Shown here piece by piece: positions 28,001-37,200 of a DNA stretch of 64,000 nt. The stretch is from Xenorhabdus khoisanae. Its GTDB lineage: Bacteria > Pseudomonadota > Gammaproteobacteria > Enterobacterales > Enterobacteriaceae. Location of the stretch: NCBI RefSeq assembly GCF_001037465.1, contig NZ_LFCV01000001.1, forward strand, positions 1 through 64,000, given 5' to 3'. The translations under genes and the position numbers were made by a program. The notes under the pieces were generated by a model, which ran no database searches, was not told the DNA's origin, and was given only the letters and a program-made list of their open reading frames with translations. Each line of letters starts with the position of its first letter. The stretch's first letter is position 1.

Positions 28001-28269
28001 CCCATCATCCCATTGATGCACAACAAAACTTTTTTGAGGCAGGAGCCAACTCGCTACAGCTAATTCAATTGCACAGCACATTACAACATGCGGGTTTTCA
28101 TCATCTTGCCGTTACTGATTTATTTGCTTATCCAACACCAGAGACACTCAGCTTACGCTGCCGACAAGACGCACAAGCCGGAAATCAGCCATCGGTTACC
28201 CCTCGTCAGCGTCAACAACAAAAGCGTCTGCAACAACGGGAAAAACGTCATAAAGGAGCTGCACAATGA
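22096..28269 (+). CDS. irp2: HMWP2-like siderophore NRPS (ArCP-Cy-A-[MT-like]-PCP-Cy-PCP)
   Basis: Starts the assembly line: it loads salicylate, activates cysteine and forms two thiazoline rings. The 2057 residues (HMWP2 about 2035) read as follows. ArCP 1-75 has Ser39. Cy1 is about 95-530 with DLLVMDAAS near 231 and FTS. The A domain is about 560-1385; its pocket read by eye is D-L-Y-N-M-S-M-I-W-K, close to the cysteine code. It is split by an inserted methyltransferase-like domain (about 990-1330) with a degenerate SAM motif (FDARSGL), which corresponds to the epimerase-type insert of HMWP2. PCP1 has Ser1441. Cy2 is about 1495-1925 with DNLLLDGLS at 1623-1631. PCP2 has Ser1986 in GANS instead of GGDS. 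A basic tail RQRQQQKRLQQREKRHK ends it. Its stop overlaps the irp1 start (ATGA). Confidence 0.95.
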   Translation: MHTDSLSPDSLRQLISGLLNQKNILVGDNDDLIRSGLDSMQIMALLNQFRRQGHRVTLRELYQKPTLHDWSQLLQRDTPIAQTVPQEATPQPLIADARPFPLTAVQHAYFVGRSPEQTLGGVSCHLYQEFDGIGLKPEQLEAAIHALIQRHPMLRVRFLPDGRQQGMTRAYWKKLTVHDLRNLPVNEQRQALDDIREELSHRVLQVEKGETFDIQLSLLGDNQHRLHANIDLLVMDAASFSQFFTELAALIAKRSLPVIASDYDFCSYLTQYQAQFKQARQEAEAFWRNRLDDLPLAPQLPLAREPSLIKNVRIQRRCFRLSPEHWKRFKQLAQQNGVTPTMALATAFAALLCRWSNTTQDDATRLLFNLTLFDRSPLHSAVDNMLADFTNILLLDIPGDHLPFCQLAQNAQATFAEAYEHRHWSGIEVLRELKKRGNHPHGAPIVFTSNLGRPLYGENTRDVLGKPSWGRSQTPQVWLDFVVFEHKNSLNIQWDSNDELFPDGLMDTLFAAYQGLIEHLTENAGQWNETLPDLMPESQYHLRHQINNTAEPLPNALLHEGVFRQAECTPNAVALVTHDKKMSYGELSLAARRLATVLQKMPVMPGDRVAVSMEKGIGQIVAVLAILYVGGIYVPVPVDQPLNRRRAICESAGINVVIIDSEQQNEAWSQDVHCIFWHQDEQLLPLANMAERAVTDPAYIIYTSGSTGMPKGVVISHQSALNTCLDINRRHQVHSRDRLLALSALHFDLSVYDIFGILSAGGALVLIRETQRRDPSTWEMLIKHHHVTLWNSVPALFDMLLTYCEGMEVDAPKTLRTVMLSGDWIGLSLPGRYRAFNPDGVLSAMGGATEAAIWSNEYIVKEVETQWRSIPYGYPLANQRYRVVGENGRDCPDWVVGELWIGGAGVALGYFNDEERTSAQFVTYQGERWYRTGDLGCYHPEGWLEFIGRRDNQVKIGGYRIELGEIDAALNQIMGISKGVALTSGEKEKSLVAFLELEGNALCQRVNRAPQLPANYRDLFPAMQAVTHDHNNSEHQTAIFLLEHLSRHGITFASPQSLTDCLKHYQPQAEYHGWFARMLAYLCQCHYLVEKTQLVETAHHAYQAVLPPSSFNHEAGYIPERWHSILRNILTGQQSAVTLLDDSQFAPEQQLFALPETQQWLAGLKQVIIALSQRLQRPVTLMEFDARSGLCAQWLAEHVTDQHLSYLGFERSQALMNQMQTRLRNYTHASVQYWSKKGWPEQIPESLQHQADIILLNNVLHREEDPASCLNALIPLAQSGALVLAMELQQASPVSLITTELLSPHGIQLRSASQWLSLLPLQAETPITVGNLNVLLMQSSDSVAIPDREKIKSVLAQHLPGYMIPQRLHVIPRLPLTPNGKIDRKALAQNLQSATKTEVPHQNETTLLNTVEQTVADIWQRLLNAEQLSRHCDFFQLGGDSLLATRLIGELAQQGLKGELSHLFRHPQLAAFASTLVPLSETSSEAYSTSAEQDEYQPFPLTEVQQAYLVGRHSGFTLSGVGAHFFIEYRIEQLDIQRLNRVLNRLIQRHPVLRTVVINGQQQILKDVPIFSVRQHQFTDITEADTLRERLSHQILDASHWPVFDFQLAQDNSLVSRLFVSLDNLLLDGLSMQILLAELEQLYLDEQRELPPLKVTFRDCVLRQQKTPAHQGSLQYWQEQVKTLPLAPQLPLRVAPEHVQSPRFVRYSDRLSAHEWNQLKQYAALHQITPSALLISAYAAVLSAFSTRPELTLNLTLFDRPHWHEDINHILGDFTSLSLLAWRPENNWLSSARRLQQQLWQDLDHRHISAIRVMRELAQQRGPDAAVMPVVFTSALGTHEGQFLSHSSWMKPVWGISQTPQIWLDHQVYESDNELCLNWDAVEALFEPHQLKNMFNSYIALLRTLAAQPESWHSALEQLMPRQQCTNPFKPVEDNASAVIAPSPRSEGFNPTLCSKTCSEIQRLFLAVTHHPIDAQQNFFEAGANSLQLIQLHSTLQHAGFHHLAVTDLFAYPTPETLSLRCRQDAQAGNQPSVTPRQRQQQKRLQQREKRHKGAAQ

Positions 28270-31200
28270 CTGATTTAACGCCTCACTACGATAATTGTGA
28301 TCCCATCGCAGTGATTGGCCTTGCCTGCCGCTTTCCGCAGGCACCAGATAGCCATGCTTTCTGGCGTAACCTGCAAAACGGGATTGAGTGTACTGCTGCA
28401 CTCTCTCGCCAAACATTATTGGATGCAGGTATTCCTCCTGAACTCATTGATAATGAAAACTTTGTCAATCAGGCCGCGATACTGGAGAATGCGGAACAAT
28501 TTGACGCGACGTTATTTGGCTATTCACGTCAGGAAGCAGAGATGCTCGATCCTCAACAGCGTCTGTTTCTTCAAACAGCCTGGCATGCTCTTGAACATGC
28601 GGGTTATGCGCCGCGTAATGTCCGCCTGAAAACAGGTGTTTTCGGCAGTAGCCGGATCAGCACCTGGCCTTCATGGTCACAATTCACCATGACCGATATC
28701 GGCAAGGTTAAAGGGCTACAAGCATTAATCAGTAACGATAAAGATTATCTTGCAACGCGTACGGCCTATAAATTAAACCTGAAAGGGCCTGCACTCACGG
28801 TACAAACGGCGTGTTCAAGTTCACTGGTTGCCGTGCATATGGCTTGTGAGAACCTGCGTGCCGGTGAATGTGATATGGCACTGGCTGGTGGCGTGGCAGT
28901 TTCTTTCCCACAAGAAAGTGGTTATTTGTATCAACCCGGCATGATCTTCTCGCCTGATGGACATTGCCGTCCTTTTGACAGTCAGGCCAATGGCACCTAC
29001 GGTGGTAATGGTGTCGGTGTTGTCACACTAAAACGCCTGAGCGATGCCTTACGCGATGGCGATCCCGTCATGGCGGTATTGCGTGGCAGTGCAATTAATA
29101 ACGATGGCAACGAAAAAGTAGGCTTTACTGCACCTTCGGTTAGTGGTCAGCGCAGCGTTATTACTGAAGCATTACAACTGGCAGATGTCAGTATTGATGA
29201 TGTCGGCATGATTGAAGCACATGGCACCGGAACGCCCCTCGGCGATCCAATAGAAGTTAACGCATTACGCAGCATATTCTCTGATCGTAGTGCGGCAGTT
29301 CCGCCTTGTTATCTCGGCTCAGTGAAAAGCAATATAGGCCATCTTGATACTGCCGCAGGCATTGCCAGCTTGATCAAAACGGTTCTGTCCGTCTGGCATG
29401 GCTACATTCCGCCCACAATCAATGTACAGCAGGCAAATCCGGCATTGCGGCTGGAAGAAAGCCCATTCAGGCTGGCAACACAAGGGCAGCACTGGACGCA
29501 AGAGTTACGTACCGCCGGCGTTTCTTCATTCGGTATTGGTGGCACCAACTGTCATATCGTGGTGCAATCATTACCAGAAGAATTACTTCGTCACCGCGCC
29601 AATCATCCGCAAACTTCGTCTTTACTGCTCTCTGCGGCTTCTGAATCCTCATTGCGTCAATTGGCACAACGTTACGCAACCGCACTTAATGATGCCCCGG
29701 AACATCATGCCGATCTGGCCTGGACTGCATTGCAAGGGCGTGATCTTTCACTCCCCTGGCGTTTAGCCCTGACATTAACGCCACAAAGCGCTGCAAGCTT
29801 ATCCGCCTTTGCGGACAGTCGCCCGACACCAGACATGTTTAGCGGGCAAATCAATAACGGCAGCAAGCAACTTTGGCAATTCAGCGGTCAGGGTTGTCAA
29901 TGGTCGGGCATGGGAAAAGCCATGTATGACAGTTCTCCTGTTTTCTCCGCTATGTTGGATCGTTGTTGTGCTGCCTGTGCATCTGAGTTGGCACTGCCAT
30001 TAAAAGCAGTGATGTTTGGCGAGCATGATACGGCGTTGGCTACCACAGAATACGCACAACCGGCAATTGTGGCGCATCAAATTGCGCTGGCGGCACATTG
30101 GCGGGCACTTGGATTACAGCCTGATTATGTGCTGGGGCACTCTGTCGGAGAATTCGCCGCTGCCGTTGTTGCCGGTATTTTCACGCCTGAACAAGTAATG
30201 CCGTTAGTCATAGTACGAGGCAGACTGATGCAAAGCTGTTCCCAAGAAGGAGCGATGCTGGCGGTTTTTGCCGACGAAGAAGATATTCTTCCCTTTACTC
30301 ACTCACTGGCATTGGATCTGGCGGTTTGCAATGGCCCACAACACTGGGTTTGGGCAGGTACAGAGACAGAAATCGATATTCTGGCACAACGTTTGGGACA
30401 GCAACAGATTCGCTGCCAGCGTCTTAATATTGCCTGTGCCGCTCATTCAGCCATGCTTGATTCGGTTCTGGATACATTTTCCCAGCGCTGTAACGGATTA
30501 CAGCCTGCCTCGGGAGACATTCCGCTCATTTCTACCCTGACAGCGGATATTGCCACTAATGAGCAATTAGGTTCTCCAAACTACTGGCGTAACCATATGC
30601 GTCAAACTGTGCGCTATTATCAAGCCATTGAGTTTGCCCGCCAGCAAGGTACTACCTTATTTGTCGAGTTCGGTGCTGATGTACAGCTAACAGGGATCGG
30701 ACGTCGTAATCGTCTGCCACGGGAAACTTGGGTTGCCAGTACACAACGTCAAAGCCCCCCAGACACTGCTCAGCAAACGGCACTACTGCAACTTTACTGT
30801 GCCGGGGCAGATCTCGATTGGCCGCATCTTTTCCCGTTCACAGGGGGAAAATGCCATGCTCCGCTTTATCCATTTGATGAGCAACGTTACAGCTTCTCTG
30901 CTGCCAAACCTGTGCCGCTTTCAGCCAATGCCAATACCGGGTTTGACGTCAATTCTCTCATCGATCCGGCTATTGAACAAAACTCTGATGCTGCAATACT
31001 GCGGGCGCTGTATACCGACGCATTGGTATATCAATGCCATGGGCGTGCTGCTGAACAAGGTTTTAGTGCCATCGACACTATTCGGGCGGGTCGGTTGCAA
31101 CCTTGCTGGCGTCCTTTGCTGGAACAATTATTAACCTACTGTGTTCAGCAGGGTTATTATCAGGAAGTTTCCGGGCCAACAGCCAGTAAAATGTATCGTC

Positions 31201-34200
31201 CTCACCGTGCGCTGCCATATGCCAAACGCCGGTTATTGGAGGCGAATTTACTCGCTGCTTTCCCTGCATTAATCCATGCTGGCGAACGCTTATTTGCGTT
31301 GCTAAGTGATCGTGACGATCTTCCCCGTCAGCTTCTGGCCGCAAGCGCTATTACAAAACGATCTATTACAAAAGCATGGCTTCCTGCGCCACAGCCATGC
31401 CCTGATACACACTATGCCCTACATTGGCGCACCATAAACATTGCGGATAAACCGCGATCTTCAACGGCATATATTCTCCGTTCTTCAACTGCGAATGACG
31501 AGATGATTCATCATTGGCGTCAGGCAGGGATTAATTTACAGGCTGACAGCGGAAATACGTTATTACTGCTTGAAGGCGATGATGTTGTTGAATTATGTGA
31601 TCAGGTCATCAGCGAATTAAAACGCGATGAAACAGCACCGTTAACCGTTATCACCTGCTGTGCACAACCAGAAACCACTTTATCAAAAGCGGATATTAAT
31701 CCGGCTCAATACGCTGTCTGGGCGTTGCTGCGCGTTGCGGTTGAAGAGTATCCCCATCGCCAGATTCAGGCGGTCGATATTGCTGATATCAACAATGCGG
31801 ATTCTTTATCATTAGCACTTGGTTATCTGAATAAACACGATCATAAACAAAAGCGTTGGCTGAGGGTGCGCGGGGATCAAGTTTCTGTCCCTGTTTTACA
31901 ACGTCAACCATTGTCGTTATCGCAACAACCGACATCGATTCCCCATCAGGGTTGGCACATAGTTACCGGTGGTATGGGCGGTATCGGTCAGATTTCTATT
32001 CGTTGGTTACTGGCTCAGGGCGCACGTAAGATTGCCGTGTTTGCCCGCCGCAAAAATGCAGGTTGGGATGATTTTGTACAAGCGTTGTCACTGAATACCG
32101 AATGTGAAATACGTTGGATCAACGTTGATGTTACTGATACATCAGCCCTGTTGAATGCAGTGAACACACTGGCACAAGAGGATGGTATCGCCGGCGCAAT
32201 TCATGCCGCAGGTGTTGCTGATCATACTCAACTGGCAAAACTTGAACGTTTGCATCTGTCACAGATGTTATCCGTCAAAGCTCAGAGTGCATCCGCGTTG
32301 CAAGCGGCGCTTCAGCAACATAATGCCCAATATTTGCTGCTTCACGCTTCTGCCGCATCAATGTTAGGCGCTCAGGGGCAAGGTGCTTATGCCATCGCCA
32401 ACGCTTATCTGGAATCTTTAGCGCTTACAGCACCGGCTCAATTGAAGGTAAAAACATTGGTTTGGGGTGTCTGGGGTGGCATTGGTATGGCCAGCGACCA
32501 GCGGTTAGTCAAAAAGCTGGCGCAAGATGGCATGTTACCATTCAGTGCAAATGAGGGTATCTGGCATTTCAATCAATCCCTGCGTACCGCATCCCCTTGC
32601 TATCTGGCAATGCGCTTAGATGAACATCATCCTGATATTCTGCGGCGCTTACAGGCTGACATTACCCATGCGGTCACAACGCCTGTTCTTTCAGTTCCTG
32701 CCAATAACACGCTATCTCAGGATAGTGAACAGCGGCTTAACTGGCTGCGGCAGCGTATCGCCACATTATTGCGATTAGAACAGCCTGATCGTTTGGAACC
32801 ACAACAGGATTTACTACAACTTGGTTTGGATTCCCTGCTATTTCTGGAGCTGAATGCCGTCATCCACCAGCAATTTGGCTTCAGATTAACCGCTGAATCA
32901 GCTTATCAGAATATGACGCTGAAAGGACTTAATGCGCTCATTGGCGACGCATTGCCTGAGCAACCTGTGGTTTCTTCTCAGCCTGAAATCATTATTGACC
33001 ATTCCCAACGTCATGCGCCCTTCCCTCTGACACCCATCCAGCACGCTTATTGGATTGGCCGTACTCAGGCCATTGATTTTGGTGGTGTAGCCTGTCACGT
33101 CTTATTTGAATGGGATCTGACACTGGATAATCTGACACTGAATAATCTGACACTGAATAGTTTTGATATCCAACGCTTTGAGAAAGCATGGAATGCTTTA
33201 ATTCAGCGTCATGGCATGTTGCGCATGATCGTGGATGAAGAGGGACAACAAAGAATTCTGCCTGAAACGCCGTGGTATGTTTTATCACAGGATGATTTGC
33301 GTACGCTGGATGATACAGCCTGCGAACAGGCTTTGGCTCAGCGTCGTCATACCCTTTCCTATCAAGTACCGCCAGCCGAACAGTGGCCGTTGTTTGAAGT
33401 CTCGGTTTCGTTGCTTCCCAATGAACGTTGTCGCTTACATATGAATCTGGACTTGTTGCAGTTTGACGTACAGAGCTTCCGGATCATGATGGACGATCTG
33501 CAACTTGCTTATCGTCAGCAACCTCTGGCACCACAAACATTTACTTTCCGTGACTACGTGGTGGCAGAACAAGCGCAGCGTGAAAGTAAAGAATGGCGGG
33601 CATCATGGGCATATTGGCAGGAACAATTGCTTTCATTGCCACCTGCACCAAGATTACCGTTGAACCCACAACTGCCCCAACGCAGTCAGCCACAATTCAC
33701 GACTCATGAAGGCCGATTGGCACAATCTGACTGGCAGATACTGAAACAAAACTGGAAAAAGTGGGGAGTGACGCCTTCTGCCGGCCTGTTGACTCTGTTT
33801 GCCCATACTCTTGAATGGTACAGCCGTCATCCGCTGTTTACCCTCAACCTGACATTCTTTAACCGGCAACCTTTCCATCCAGAGGTTCAGAACCTGATTG
33901 GTGATTTCACCTCAGTCATGTTGATGGATTTTGATTTACGCAAGACAACGTCCCTGCGTGCCAGCATGGAAAAAACACAGGCCTTGCTCTGGCAGCGGTT
34001 GAGCCATAGCCATGTCAATGGTGTTGAGGTATTGCGGGAACTTGGTCGCCAGCAAAATGGTGAAGCCCAAAACAGACAGCCGCTGACGCCCGTCGTTTTC
34101 ACCAGTATGTTGGGGATGGCACAAGAAGGTGTCGCAATCAAACAATCCATCACCCAATTACTGGGCGATCCGGTCTTTGTCCTGAGCCAAACACCACAAG

Positions 34201-37200
34201 TCTGGCTGGATCATCAGGTTATGGAAGTCGATGGTGATCTGCTGTTTAACTGGTATTGCATGGATGATGTGCTAGAGCCGGGTATCATTGAAGCGCTGTT
34301 TGCCGCTTATAACGCGCTGTTAGTGCAAATTTGCCGCCAGCCTGAACACATGGAATGTTATGACCTGCATATTCCACCTGCTGGCTATACACGTTATGAC
34401 TTCTGGCCACAGCATCCTGAATTGCGTCAGGCCGAGCAAAATCTGCGTGCTAAACCTGAAATACGATTAGCAGAAATTCAGCCACGTCAGGACGATACAC
34501 AAGGTTATAATTTATGGCTGGTTGCCGAAAATAATTTATCGTTAGCGCTGCCAGAACCGCTGATTATAAACACCGATGTATTACCTCTGCCGACGTTTAC
34601 AGAACAACAATCGTTTGAACGCTCCTGGCAACACATTGAGCAACAAGCATTATTTGGCCTGAGCCGAACTTTACTGCGCCATAACCTGTTCACCTATCCG
34701 CAACAATGTCACGCTCGCGAAGAGATCGAACAACGTCTGCAACTTGCGCCACGGTATCAGCGCCTGCTTACCCAATGGCTGACATTATTAAACAACCACG
34801 GATTGATTGAAAAAACCGCTGACGGATACCGCTGTTTGCAGCCGCTTAATCATATTCCTGCTCCTACAGCAAAACTGGATGATGCGGTGTGGTGCCAAAC
34901 CATCAGCCGATATGTTGCAACCTGTATTGAACAACATGACACTCTGCTTACCGGACGAAGCAATGCACTGGAACTGCTGTTTGCCGATAAACAGACAACA
35001 GCCAGTCTCTACAGTGAGAACCCTGCACTGCGTTGCCTGAACCACGCTGCGGCTGAAATTATCCAACAATTGAGTCAGACATCTGAACATTTCACCGTAT
35101 TGGAAGTAGGGGCAGGAACGGGCGCTACATCAGCAAAAGTTCTTAAACACAATGCACAATATATTGAAAATTATCACTTTACTGATGTTTCACCGCTGTT
35201 TCTGGATGATGCACGCCAGTTACTCAATCCCTATGGCGAAACTGTAAAATTCGCCCTGTTCGACATTAACCAGCGTATCGATTTTAGTCAGCATCCTGAA
35301 TCGGGTTATGACCTGATTATGGCGGTTAACGTATTACATGATGCCATCCATCTGAAAAATACCCTACAACGTCTGTCACGGTTACTGAAACCGGGCGGGT
35401 GGTTATTGATCATTGAATCCACTAAACGCGAAAGTGCCATGCAACTCGCCAGTGTCGGATTTATTGAAGGCATTAATGCCTGGAGTGACGATCGGGGTGA
35501 TAGCGCACTGCTGGAACTGGCAGACTGGCGCAAATGTTTGGAAACATCCGGTTATCAGGTTTCACTGGAATGGCCGGGACAAAATGGCCCAGAGCTGCAT
35601 CAACAATTGATTCTGGCGCGGGCTGAACAGCAAGCACGGCTTAATGTCAGTGAAATAGCCGCACAATTTTCTGCCTTGCCTTATTCATTGCATGTTCAGC
35701 AACAAGAGCAATTGCCGCTGATAGTGACAACCAAAGAGAGCATGGTACAACCGTTAACCACAGAAACCGGACAACCGGAAACAGAGGATGACCAGCTCCA
35801 TGCTATTGAACAGCAAGTCATTGCGCTTTGGAGTTCATTGCTGCCTCAGCCAATACAGCGCCACAGTGACTTTTTCCAAAGTGGCGGTGACAGCTTAATT
35901 GCCACCCGAATGGTGGTGCAACTGCGCCGTCAGGGTTACCAGCAGGCAAATCTGCAACAGTTATTCACCCATCCTAAGCTGAGTGAATTTTGTCGTACCC
36001 TGCAAGTTGTCGAGACAAATTCAGTGACACTGGTTACGCCGCAGCAAGCTGAACCCGTATCAGAGCAGATTTTGCCACTTACCGCACTGCAATATGCTTA
36101 TTGGTTGGGAGAAAGCCAACTGTTCCAATTTGGTAACGGTATCGCCCACTTCTACGCTGAACTGGCTGTCAACGGGCTTGATCTGCCTCGTTTCACCACC
36201 GCGTGGAATCGTGTGATAAACCATCATGCGCAATTGCGCGGTTATGTGAAGGACGGGCAATACCACATCTTGCCGGAAGTTCCCTGCTATACACCGACGG
36301 TCATTGATTGCCGTAACATGATACCGAATGAACGCGAAACACAACTGAATCATGCCCGCGACACGCTGCGTACTCAAGGCGTTCCCAGCGACAACTGGCC
36401 GTTGTTTGATTTAACGCTGTACCATACTGATGACCGGACACATTTATTGCATTTGACCGTTGATCTATTGGTGGCTGATGGAAAAAGTCTGACGTTAATC
36501 TTGGGTGATTTACACCGTTGGTATCAGGACCCTGATTGGCAACCAGAGCCACCCGCCGCAACCATTGGTGACTACATGCAAGCACTGGAAGATGAAAAAG
36601 CGGGAGAAACCTGGCAACAGAGCCGACAATATTGGCTTGATCGCTTACCTTCACTTCCTGATGCGCCAGTGTTACCACTGAAAGATCATCAATCACAACA
36701 GCTCGATCAGCAATGTCTGACAGGGTACATCACCCCGCAACAATGGCTGCGTTTGCAACAACGGGCGGCGGAACATCGGGTATCACCATCACAAGTGATG
36801 CTCACGCTATTTGCACATATTTTGTCGGTATGGAGCAACAACGAGCATTTCACTATCAATGTGCTGCATGGCAACCGCCTGTTAATGCCGCAGCATTGCG
36901 ATATGTTAGTCGGCAACTTGTCTACCACATCATTGCTGGAAGTGGATTTACGCAATATCGCAGGGTTCAGTGATGCGGCAAGCCGGATACAAAAACAGTG
37001 GTTAGCGGATCTTCAACACGCGCTGTTTGACGGGCAACTGGTTCTCAGAGAGAAAAATCAGCATCGCCACAACCTGAACGCCGGAATGCCAATCGTATTT
37101 AACGATACAACCAGTACAGCGGGTAAAGGGCCATCCGGGTTGGGAACACTGAATCTTTTTGGTGCGCAAACGCCCCATGTCTATCTCGACTGCATGCTAA

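Noticed and set aside
29319-31127. Minus-strand ORFs inside irp1 and the other large genes
   Set aside because: They are shadows of the long plus-strand coding frames, with no ribosome sites and no recognisable domains.
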